From: Silene conica
Lineage: Eukaryota; Streptophyta; Magnoliopsida; Caryophyllales; Caryophyllaceae
Direction: 5' to 3'
DNA: 64,000 nt
Assembly (NCBI GenBank): GCA_029255685.2
Contig: CM055320.2
Coordinates: 43,373,910 to 43,437,909 of the forward strand
The notes under the pieces were generated by a model. It did no database searches, was not told the DNA's origin, and saw nothing but the letters and a program-made list of their open reading frames with translations. Shown here one piece after another: positions 24,383 through 35,634 of this stretch; the first letter of the stretch is position 1; every line of letters starts with the position of its first letter. The position numbers were made by a program, and so were the translations under genes.

Positions 24383-25948
24383 AAATGTTTGTTCAATCAC
24401 GAAATGTTTAATTTCTTATTTTGTGAATCTTGGACCTTAATTTGTGAAACCGGAACTTTATTTCGTGAAACTTAGACTTCAAATGTCTGTTCACTCACGA
24501 AATGTTTAATTTCTTATTTCGTGAATCTTGGACCTTAATTTGTGAAATCGGGACCTTATTTCGTGAAAGTTAGACTTGAAATGTTTGTTTGCTCACAAGA
24601 TGGATAATTTCTTATTTCGTGAATTTCGGACCTTAATTTGTGAAACCGAAACCTTATTTCGTGAAACTTGTATTTAAAATGTTTGTTTACTCACGAAATA
24701 TATAATATCTTATTTCGCGAATCAAGGACCTTAATTTGTGAAACCGAAACCTTATTTCGTGAAACTTTGAATTAAAATGTTTGTTCACTCACAAAATGTT
24801 TAATTTCTATTTCGTGAATCTTGGACCTTAATTCGTGAAACCGGGACCTTATTTCGTGAAACTTGGACTTAAAATATTTGTTTACTCACAAAATATTTAA
24901 TTTCTTATTTTGTGAATCTTCGACTTTAATTTGTGAACTCGGGACCTTATTTCGTGAAACTTAGACTTAAAATGTTTGTTTGCTCACAAAATGTATAATT
25001 TCTTATTTCGTGAATTTCGGACCTTAATTTGTGAAACCAGAACCTTATTTCGTGAAATTCGGAATTAAAATGTTTGTTCAATGACGAAATGTTTAATTTC
25101 TTATTTTGTGAATCTTGGACCATAATTTGTGAAACCGGAACTTTATTTCGTGTAACTTGGACTTAAAATGTTTGTTCACTCACGAAATGTTTAATTTCTT
25201 ATTTCGTGAATCTTGGACCTTAATTTGTGAAATCGGGACCTTATTTCGTGAAAGTTAGACTTAAAATGTTTGTTTGCTCACAAGATGGATAATTTCTTAT
25301 TTCGTGAATTTCGGACCTTAATTTGTGAAACCGAAACCTTATTTCGTGAAACTTGTATTTAAAATGTTTGTTTACTCACGAAATATATAATATCTTATTT
25401 CGCGAATCAAGGACCTTAATTTGTGAAACCGAAACCTTATTTCGTGAAACTTTGAATTAAAATGTTTGTTCACTCACAAAATGTTTAATTTCTATTTCGT
25501 GAATCTTGGACCTTAATTCGTGAAACCGGGACCTTATTTCGTGAAACTTGGACTTAAAATATTTGTTTACTCACAAAATGTTTAATTTCTTATTTTGTGA
25601 ATCTTCGACTTTAATTTGTGAACTCGGGACCTTATTTCGTGAAACTTAGACTTAAAATTTTTGTTTGCTCACAAAATGGATAATTTCTTATTTCGTGAAT
25701 TTCGGACCTTAATTTGTGAAACCAGAACCTTATTTCGTGAAATTTGGAATTAAAATGTTTGTTCAATCACGAAATGTTTAATTTCTTATTTTGTGAATCT
25801 TGGACCTTAATTTGTGAAACCGGAACTTTATTTCGTGAAACTTAGACTTCAAATGTCTGTTCACTCACGAAATGTTTAGTATCTTATTTCGTGAATCTTG
25901 GACCTTAATTTGTGAAATCGGGACCTTATTTCGTGAAAGTTGGACTTG

Positions 25949-26046
25949 AAATGTTTGTTTGCTCACAAGATGGATAATTTCTTATTTCGTGAATTTCGGA
26001 CCTTAATTTGTGAAACCAGAACCTTATTTCGTGAAATTTGGAATTA
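25949..26046. repeat. G/D hybrid monomer
   Basis: G leader with D tail, in the third super-HOR. Its sequence and neighbours match the copy at 14085-14182. Confidence 0.92.
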
Positions 26047-27025
26047 AAATGTTTGTTCAATCACGAAATGTTTAATTTCTTATTTTGTGAATCTTGGACC
26101 TTAATTTGTGAAACCGGAACTTTATTTCGTGAAACTTAGACTTCAAATGTCTGTTCACTCACGAAATGTTTAATATCTTATTTCGTGAATCTTGGACCTT
26201 AATTTGTGAAATCGGGACCTTATTTCGTGAAAGTTAGACTTGAAATGTTTGTTTGCTCACAAGATGGATAATTTCTTATTTCGTGAATTTCGGACCTTAA
26301 TTTGTGAAACCGAAACCTTATTTCGTGAAACTTGTATTTAAAATGTTTGTTTACTCACGAAATATATAATTTCTTATTTCGCGAATCAAGGACCTTAATT
26401 TTTGAAACCGAAACCTTATTTCGTGAAACTTTGAATTAAAATGTTTGTTCACTCACAAAAAGTTTAATTTCTATTTCGTGAATCTTGGACCTTAATTCGT
26501 GAAACCGGGACCTTATTTCGTGAAACTTGGACTTAAAATATTTGTTTACTCACAAAATGTTTAATTTCTTATGTTGTGAATCTTCGACTTTAATTTGTGA
26601 ACTCGGGACCTTATTTCGTGAAACTTAGACTTAAAATGTTTGTTTGCTCACAAAATGGATAATTTCTTATTTCGTGAATTTCGGACCTTAATTTGTGAAA
26701 CCAGAACCTTATTTCGTGAAATTTGGAATTAAACTGTTTGTTCAATCACGAAATGTTTAATTTCTTATTTTGTGAATCTTGGACCTTAATTTGTGAAACC
26801 GGAACTTTATTTCGTGAAACTTGGACTTCAAATGTCTGTTCACTCACGAAATGTTTAATTTCTTATTTCGTGAATCTTGGACCTTAATTTGTGAAATCGG
26901 GACCTTATTTCGTGAAAGTTACACTTAAAATGTTTGTTTGCTCACAAGATGGATAATTTCTTATTTCGTGAATTTCGGACCTTAATTTGTGAAACCGAAT
27001 CCTTATTTTGTGAAACTTGTATTTA

Positions 27026-30000
27026 AAATGTTTGTTTACTCACGAAATATATAATTTCTTATTTCGCGAATCAAGGACCTTAATTTTTGAAACCGAAACC
27101 TTATTTCGTGAAACTTTGAATTAAAATGTTTGTTCACTCACAAAATGTTTAATTTCTATTTCGTGAATCTTGGACCTTAATTCGTGAAACCGGGACCTTA
27201 TTTCGTGAAACTTGGACTTAAAATATTTGTTTACTCACAAAATGTTTAATTTCTTATTTTGTGAATCTTCGACTTTAATTTGTGAACTCGGGACCTTATT
27301 TCGTGAAACTTAGACTTAAAATGTTTGTTTGCTCACAAAATGTATAATTTCTTATTTCGTGAATTTCGGACCTTAATTTGTGAAACCAGAACCTTATTTC
27401 GTGAAATTTGGAATTAAAATGTTTGTTCAATGACGAAATGTTAAATTTCTTATTTTGTGAATCTTGGACCATAATTTGTGAAACCGGAACTTTATTTCGT
27501 GTAACTTGGACTTAAAATGTTTGTTCACTCACGAAATGTTTAATTTCTTATTTCGTGAATCTTGGACCTTAATTTGTGAAATCGGGACCTTATTTCGTGA
27601 AAGTTAGACTTAAAATGTTTGTTTGCTCACAAGATGGATAATTTCTTATTTCGTGAATTTCGGACCTTATTTTGTGAAACCGAAACCTTATTTCGTGAAA
27701 CTTGTATTTAAAATGTTTGTTTACTCACGAAATATATAATTTCTTATTTCGCGAATCAAGGACCTTAATTTTTGAAACCGAAACCTTATTTCGTGAAACT
27801 TTGAATTAAAATGTTTGTTCACTCACAAAATGTTTAATTTCTATTTCGTGAATCTTGGACCTTAATTCGTGAAACCGAGACCTTATTTCGTGAAACTTGG
27901 ACTTAAAATATTTATTTACTCACAAAATGTTTAATTTCTTATTTTGTGAATCTTCGACTTTAATTTGTGAACTCGGGAACTTATTTCGTGAAACTTAGAC
28001 TTAAAATGTTTGTTTGCTCACAAAATGGATAATTTCTTATTTCGTGAATTTCGGACCTTAATTTGTGAAACCATAACCTTATTTCGTGAAATTTGGAATT
28101 AAACTGTTTGTTCAATCACGAAATGTTTAATTTCTTATTTTGTGAATCTTGGACCTTAATTTGTGAAACCGGAACTTTATTTCGTGAAACTTGGACTTCA
28201 AATGTCTGTTCACTCACGAAATGTTTAATTTCTTATTTCGTGAATCTTGGACCTTAATTTGTGAAATCGGGACCTTATTTCGTGAAAGTTAGACTTAAAA
28301 TGTTTGTTTGCTCACAAGATGGATAATTTCTTATTTCGTGAATTTCGGACCTTAATTTGTGAAACCGAAACCTTATTTCGTGAAACTTGTATTTAAAATG
28401 TTTGTTTACTCACGAAATATATAATTTCTTATTTCGCGAATCAAGGACCATAATTTTTGAAACCGAAACCTTATTTCGTGAAACTTTGAATTAAAATGTT
28501 TGTTCACTCACAAAATGTTTAATTTCTATTTCGTGAATCTTGGACCTTAATTCGTGAAACCGGGACCTTATTTCGTGAAACTTGGACTTAAAATATTTGT
28601 TTACTCACAAAATGTTTAATTTCTTATTTTGTGAATCTTCGACTTTAATTTGTGAACTCGGGACCTTATTTCGTGAAACTTAGACTTAAAATGTTTGTTT
28701 GCTCACAAAATGTATAATTTCTTATTTCGTGAATTTCGGACCTTAATTTGTGAAAGCAGAACCTTATTTCGTGAAATTTGGAATTAAAATGTTTGTTCAA
28801 TGACGAAATGTTTAATTTCTTATTTTGTGAATCTTGGACCATAATTTGTGAAACCGGAACTTTATTTCGTGTAACTTGGACTTAAAATGTTTGTTCACTC
28901 ACGAAATGTTTAATTTCTTATTTCGTGAATCTTGGACCTTAATTTGTGAAATCGGGACTTTTATTTCGTGAAAGTTAGACTTAAAATGTTTGTTTGCTCA
29001 CAAGATGGATAATTTCTTATTTCGTGAATTTCGGACCTTAATTTGTGAAACCGAAACCTTATTTCGTGAAACTTGTATTTAAAATGTTTGTTTACTCACG
29101 AAATATATAATATCTTATTTCGCGAATCAAGGACCTTAATTTGTGAAACCGAAACCTTATTTCGTGAAACTTTGAATTAAAATGTTTGTTCACTCACAAA
29201 ATGTTTAATTTCTATTTCGTGAATCTTGGACCTTAATTCGTGAAACCGGGACCTTATTTCGTGAAACTTGGACTTAAAATATTTGTTTACTCACAAAATG
29301 TTTAATTTCTTATTTTGTGAATCTTCGACTTTAATTTGTGAACTCGGGACCTTATTTCGTGAAACTTAGACTTAAAATTTTTGTTTGCTCACAAAATGGA
29401 TAATTTCTTATTTCGTGAATTTCGGACCTTAATTTGTGAAACCAGAACCTTATTTCGTGAAATTTGGAATTAAAATGTTTGTTCAATCACGAAATGTTTA
29501 ATTTCTTATTTTGTGAATCTTGGACCTTAATTTGTGAAACCGGAACTTTATTTCGTGAAACTTGGACTTCAAATGTCTGTTCACTCACGAAATGTTTAAT
29601 TTCTTATTTCGTGAATCTTGGACATTAATTTGTGAAATCGGGACCTTATTTCGTGAAAGTTAGACTTGAAATGTTTGTTTGCTCACAAGATGGATAATTT
29701 CTTATTTCGTGAATTTCGGACCTTAATTTGTGAAACCGAAACCTTATTTCGTGAAACTTGTATTTAAAATGTTTGTTTACTCACGAAATATATAATTTCT
29801 TATTTCGCGAATCAAGGACCTTAATTTTTGAAACCGAAACCTTATTTCGTGAAACTTTGAATTAAAATGTTTGTTCACTCACAAAATGTTTAATTTCTAT
29901 TTCGTGAATCTTGGACCTTAATTCGTGAAACAGGGACCTTATTTCGTGAAACTTGGACTTAAAATATTTGTTTACTCACAAAATGTTTAATTTCTTATTT

Positions 30001-30451
30001 TGTGAATCTTCGACTTTAATTTGTGAACTCGGGACCTTATTTCGTGAAACTTAGACTTAAAATGTTTGTTTGCTCACAAAATGGATAATTTCTTATTTCG
30101 TGAATTTCGGACCTTAATTTGTGAAACCAGAACCTTATTTCGTGAAATTTGGAATTAAACTGTTTGTTCAATCACGAAATGTTTAATTTCTTATTTTGTG
30201 AATCTTGGACCTTAATTTGTGAAACCGGAACTTTATTTCGTGAAACTTGGACTTCAAATGTCTGTTCACTCACGAAATGTTTAATTTCTTATTTCGTGAA
30301 TCTTGGACCTTAATTTGTGAAATCGTGACCTTATTTCGTGAAAGTTAGACTTAAAATGTTTGTTTGCTCACAAGATGGATAATTTCTTATTTCGTGAATT
30401 TCGGACCTTAATTTGTGAAACCGAAACCTTATTTCGTGAAACTTGTATTTA
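27026..30451. repeat. Five 7-monomer HOR units
   Basis: Units start at 27026, 27711, 28396, 29082 and 29767. The unit at 28396 is 686 bp because F has GGGACTTTTATTTCG. The units at 29082 and 29767 are the first two of a segment repeated at 33383. Confidence 0.95.
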
Positions 30452-30549
30452 AAATGTTTGTTTACTCACGAAATATATGATATCTTATTTCGCGAATCAA
30501 GGACCTTAATTTGTGAAACCGAAACCTTATTTCGTGAAACTTGTATTTA
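30452..30549. repeat. A/G hybrid monomer
   Basis: A leader and subrepeats 1-2 (ATATATGATATC, CGCGAATCAAGG), then the G end AAACTTGTATTTA; a further A follows at 30550. This is the gain product of a G-by-A exchange, whose loss product (G/A) is seen at 1759 and 5080. Confidence 0.92.
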
Positions 30550-31133
30550 AAATGTTTGTTTACTCACGAAATATATGATATCTTATTTCGCGAATCAAGG
30601 ACCTTAATTTGTGAAACCGAAACCTTATTTCGTGAAACTTTGAATTAAAATGTTTGTTCACTCACAAAATGTTTAATTTCTATTTCGTGAATCTTGGACC
30701 TTAATTCGTGAAACCGGGACCTTATTTCGTGAAACTTGGACTTAAAATATTTTACTCACAAAATGTTTAATTTCTTATTTTGTGAATCTTCGACTTTAAT
30801 TTGTGAACTCGGGACCTTATTTCGTGAAACTTAGACTTAAAATGTTTGTTTGCTCACAAAATGGATAATTTCTTATTTCGTGAATTTCGGACCTTAAATT
30901 GTGAAACCAGAACCTTATTTCGTGAAATTTGGAATTAAAATGTTTGTTCAATCACGAAATGTTTAATTTCTTATTTTGTGAATCTTGAACCTTAATTTGT
31001 GAAACCGGAACTTTATTTCGTGAAACTTGGACTTCAAATGTCTGTTCACTCACGAAATGTTTAATTTCTTATTTCGTGAATCTTGGACCTTAATTTGTGA
31101 AATCGTGACCTTATTTCGTGAAAGTTAGACTTA

Positions 31134-31235
31134 AAATGTTTGTTTGCTCACAAGATGGATGGATAATTTCTTATTTCGTGAATTTCGGACCTTAATTTGT
31201 GAAACCGAAACCTTATTTCGTGAAAGTTAGACTTG
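31134..31235. repeat. G/F hybrid monomer with a 4-bp duplication
   Basis: G leader and subrepeats 1-2, then the F end AAAGTTAGACTTG; a complete G follows at 31236. The leader reads GATGGATGGATAAT, a GGAT duplication, giving 102 bp. Confidence 0.92.
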
Positions 31236-31333
31236 AAATGTTTGTTTGCTCACAAGATGGATAATTTCTTATTTCGTGAATTTCGGACCTTAATTTGTGA
31301 AACCGAAACCTTATTTCGTGAAACTTGTATTTA

Positions 31334-34300
31334 AAATGTTTGTTTACTCACGAAATATATAATTTCTTATTTCGCGAATCAAGGACCTTAATATTTGAAA
31401 CCGAAACCTTATTTCGTGAAACTTTGAATTAAAATGTTTGTTCACTCACAAAATGTTTAATTTCTAGTTCGTGAATCTTGGACCTTAATTCGTGAAACCG
31501 GGACCATATTTCGTGAAACTTGGACTTAAAATATTTGTTTACTCACAAAATGTTTAATTTCTTATTTTGTGAATCTTCGACTTTAATTTGTGAACTCGGG
31601 ACCTTATTTCGTGAAACTTAGACTTAAAATGTTTGTTTGCTCACAAAATGGATAATTTCTTATTTCGTGAATTTCGGACCTTAATTTGTGAAACCAGAAC
31701 CTTATTTCGTGAAATTTGGAATTAAACTGTTTGTTCAATCACGAAATGTTTAATTTCTTATTTTGTGAATCTTGGACCTTAATTTGTGAAACCGGAACTT
31801 TATTTCGTGAAACTTGGACTTCAAATGTGTGTTCACTCACGAAATGTTTAATTTCTTATTTCGTGAATCTTGGACCTTAATTTGTGAAATCGGGACCTTA
31901 TTTCGTGAAAGTTAGACTTAAAATGTTTGTTTGCTCACAAGATGGATAATTTCTTATTTCGTGAATTTCGAACCTTAATTTGTGAAACCGAAACCTTATT
32001 TCGTGAAACTTGTATTTAAAATGTTTGTTTACTCACGAAATATATGATATCTTATTTCGCGAATCAAGGACCTTAATTTGTGAAACCGAAACCTTATTTC
32101 GTGAAACTTTGAATTAAAATGTTTGTTCACTCACAAAATGTTTAATTTCTATTTCGTGAATCTTGGACCTTAATTCGTGAAACCGGGACCTTATTTCGTG
32201 AAACTTGGACTTAAAATATTTTACTCACAAAATGTTTAATTTCTTATTTTGTGAATCTTCGACTTTAATTTGTGAACTCGGGAACTTATTTCGTGAAACT
32301 TAGACTTAAAATGTTTGTTTGCTCACAAAATGGATAATTTCTTATTTCGTGAATTTCGGACCTTAAATTGTGAAACCAGAACCTTGTTTCGTGAAATTTG
32401 GAATTAAAATGTTTGTTCAATCACGAAATGTTTAATTTCTTATTTTGTGAATCTTGGACCTTAATTTGTGAAACCGGAACTTTATTTCGTGAAACTTGGA
32501 CTTCAAATGTCTGTTCACTCACGAAATGTTTAATTTCTTATTTCGTGAATCTTGGACCTTAATTTGTGAAATCGGGACCTTATTTCGTGAAAGTTAGACT
32601 TAAAATGTTTGTTTGCTCACAAGATGGATAATTTCTTATTTCGTGAATTTCGAACCTTAATTTGTGAAACCGAAACCTTATTTCGTGAAACTTGTATTTA
32701 AAATGTTTGTTTACTCACGAAATATATGATATCTTATTTCGCGAATCAAGGACCTTAATTTGTGAAACCGAAACCTTATTTCGTGAAACTTTGAATTAAA
32801 ATGTTTGTTCACTCACAAAATGTTTAATTTCTATTTCGTGAATCTTGGACCTTAATTCGTGAAACCGGGACCTTATTTCGTGAAACTTGGACTTAAAATA
32901 TTTTACTCACAAAATGTTTAATTTCTTATTTTGTGAATCTTCGACTTTAATTTGTGAACTCGGGAACTTATTTCGTGAAACTTAGACTTAAAATGTTTGT
33001 TTGCTCACAAAATGGATAATTTCTTATTTCGTGAATTTCGGACCTTAAATTGTGAAACCAGAACCTTGTTTCGTGAAATTTGGAATTAAAATGTTTGTTC
33101 AATCACGAAATGTTTAATTTCTTATTTTGTGAATCTTGGACCTTAATTTGTGAAACCGGAACTTTATTTCGTGAAACTTGGACTTCAAATGTCTGTTCAC
33201 TCACGAAATGTTTAATTTCTTATTTCGTGAATCTTGGACCTTAATTTGTGAAATCGGGACCTTATTTCGTGAAAGTTAGACTTAAAATGTTTGTTTGCTC
33301 ACAAGATGGATAATTTCTTATTTCGTGAATTTCGGACCTTAATTTGTGAAACCGAAACCTTATTTCGTGAAACTTGTATTTAAAATGTTTGTTTACTCAC
33401 GAAATATATAATATCTTATTTCGCGAATCAAGGACCTTAATTTGTGAAACCGAAACCTTATTTCGTGAAACTTTGAATTAAAATGTTTGTTCACTCACAA
33501 AATGTTTAATTTCTATTTCGTGAATCTTGGACCTTAATTCGTGAAACCGGGACCTTATTTCGTGAAACTTGGACTTAAAATATTTGTTTACTCACAAAAT
33601 GTTTAATTTCTTATTTTGTGAATCTTCGACTTTAATTTGTGAACTCGGGACCTTATTTCGTGAAACTTAGACTTAAAATTTTTGTTTGCTCACAAAATGG
33701 ATAATTTCTTATTTCGTGAATTTCGGACCTTAATTTGTGAAACCAGAACCTTATTTCGTGAAATTTGGAATTAAAATGTTTGTTCAATCACGAAATGTTT
33801 AATTTCTTATTTTGTGAATCTTGGACCTTAATTTGTGAAACCGGAACTTTATTTCGTGAAACTTGGACTTCAAATGTCTGTTCACTCACGAAATGTTTAA
33901 TTTCTTATTTCGTGAATCTTGGACATTAATTTGTGAAATCGGGACCTTATTTCGTGAAAGTTAGACTTGAAATGTTTGTTTGCTCACAAGATGGATAATT
34001 TCTTATTTCGTGAATTTCGGACCTTAATTTGTGAAACCGAAACCTTATTTCGTGAAACTTGTATTTAAAATGTTTGTTTACTCACGAAATATATAATTTC
34101 TTATTTCGCGAATCAAGGACCTTAATTTTTGAAACCGAAACCTTATTTCGTGAAACTTTGAATTAAAATGTTTGTTCACTCACAAAATGTTTAATTTCTA
34201 TTTCGTGAATCTTGGACCTTAATTCGTGAAACAGGGACCTTATTTCGTGAAACTTGGACTTAAAATATTTGTTTACTCACAAAATGTTTAATTTCTTATT

Positions 34301-34752
34301 TTGTGAATCTTCGACTTTAATTTGTGAACTCGGGACCTTATTTCGTGAAACTTAGACTTAAAATGTTTGTTTGCTCACAAAATGGATAATTTCTTATTTC
34401 GTGAATTTCGGACCTTAATTTGTGAAACCAGAACCTTATTTCGTGAAATTTGGAATTAAACTGTTTGTTCAATCACGAAATGTTTAATTTCTTATTTTGT
34501 GAATCTTGGACCTTAATTTGTGAAACCGGAACTTTATTTCGTGAAACTTGGACTTCAAATGTCTGTTCACTCACGAAATGTTTAATTTCTTATTTCGTGA
34601 ATCTTGGACCTTAATTTGTGAAATCGTGACCTTATTTCGTGAAAGTTAGACTTAAAATGTTTGTTTGCTCACAAGATGGATAATTTCTTATTTCGTGAAT
34701 TTCGGACCTTAATTTGTGAAACCGAAACCTTATTTCGTGAAACTTGTATTTA
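31334..34752. repeat. Five 7-monomer HOR units
   Basis: Units start at 31334 (685), 32019 (682), 32701 (682), 33383 (685) and 34068 (685). The two 682-bp units share the 95-bp C, GGGAACTTATTTCG in C and AGAACCTTGTTTCG in D. They form a tandem pair that is single in the downstream copy (36320). Confidence 0.95.
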
Positions 34753-34850
34753 AAATGTTTGTTTACTCACGAAATATATGATATCTTATTTCGCGAATCA
34801 AGGACCTTAATTTGTGAAACCGAAACCTTATTTCGTGAAACTTGTATTTA
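34753..34850. repeat. A/G hybrid monomer, second copy
   Basis: ATATATGATATC leader of A with the G end AAACTTGTATTTA, followed by a complete A at 34851; identical in plan to 30452-30549. Confidence 0.92.
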
Positions 34851-35434
34851 AAATGTTTGTTTACTCACGAAATATATGATATCTTATTTCGCGAATCAAG
34901 GACCTTAATTTGTGAAACCGAAACCTTATTTCGTGAAACTTTGAATTAAAATGTTTGTTCACTCACAAAATGTTTAATTTCTATTTCGTGAATCTTGGAC
35001 CTTAATTCGTGAAACCGGGACCTTATTTCGTGAAACTTGGACTTAAAATATTTTACTCACAAAATGTTTAATTTCTTATTTTGTGAATCTTCGACTTTAA
35101 TTTGTGAACTCGGGACCTTATTTCGTGAAACTTAGACTTAAAATGTTTGTTTGCTCACAAAATGGATAATTTCTTATTTCGTGAATTTCGGACCTTAAAT
35201 TGTGAAACCAGAACCTTATTTCGTGAAATTTGGAATTAAAATGTTTGTTCAATCACGAAATGTTTAATTTCTTATTTTGTGAATCTTGAACCTTAATTTG
35301 TGAAACCGGAACTTTATTTCGTGAAACTTGGACTTCAAATGTCTGTTCACTCACGAAATGTTTAATTTCTTATTTCGTGAATCTTGGACCTTAATTTGTG
35401 AAATCGTGACCTTATTTCGTGAAAGTTAGACTTA

Positions 35435-35536
35435 AAATGTTTGTTTGCTCACAAGATGGATGGATAATTTCTTATTTCGTGAATTTCGGACCTTAATTTG
35501 TGAAACCGAAACCTTATTTCGTGAAAGTTAGACTTG
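35435..35536. repeat. G/F hybrid monomer, second copy
   Basis: 102 bp with the GGAT duplication and the F end AAAGTTAGACTTG, followed by G at 35537; matches 31134-31235. Confidence 0.92.
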
Positions 35537-35634
35537 AAATGTTTGTTTGCTCACAAGATGGATAATTTCTTATTTCGTGAATTTCGGACCTTAATTTGTG
35601 AAACCGAAACCTTATTTCGTGAAACTTGTATTTA

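Larger units (their letters stand above)
22034..27025. repeat. Three 17-monomer super-HORs of 1664 bp (G/D type)
   Basis: Super-units start at 22034, 23698 and 25362. Each is 979 bp with a G/D hybrid followed by a 685-bp unit (23013, 24677, 26341). The first two also share TTATTTTTTGAATC in C and TTTCCTATTTTG in E. The third matches the super-unit at 13497 (rare CTTATGTTGTG and AAAGTTACACTTA) at an offset of about 11.86 kb. Confidence 0.94.
30452..31333. repeat. 9-monomer unit (882 bp) with A/G and G/F hybrids
   Basis: Order: A/G, A, B, C (95 bp), D, E, F, G/F, G. Two gains of one monomer each, at different points, give 7 + 2 monomers. A copy with the same peculiarities lies at 34753-35634, 4301 bp downstream. 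Confidence 0.93.
29082..33382. repeat. Segmental duplication, copy 1 (4301 bp)
   Basis: Units 29082, 29767, 30452 (9-mer), 31334, 32019 and 32701. The order and private variants repeat in 33383-37001: GGACATTAATTTG in F, AAACAGGGACC in B, AAATCGTGACC in F, GATGGATGGATAAT, TTTCTAGTTCG in B and GGGACCATATTTCG. I noticed no base difference between aligned parts. This copy holds one additional 682-bp HOR. Confidence 0.9.
34753..35634. repeat. 9-monomer unit, second copy (882 bp)
   Basis: Same order as 30452-31333: A/G, A, B, C (95 bp), D, E, F, G/F (102 bp), G. It belongs to copy 2 of the segmental duplication. Confidence 0.93.
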
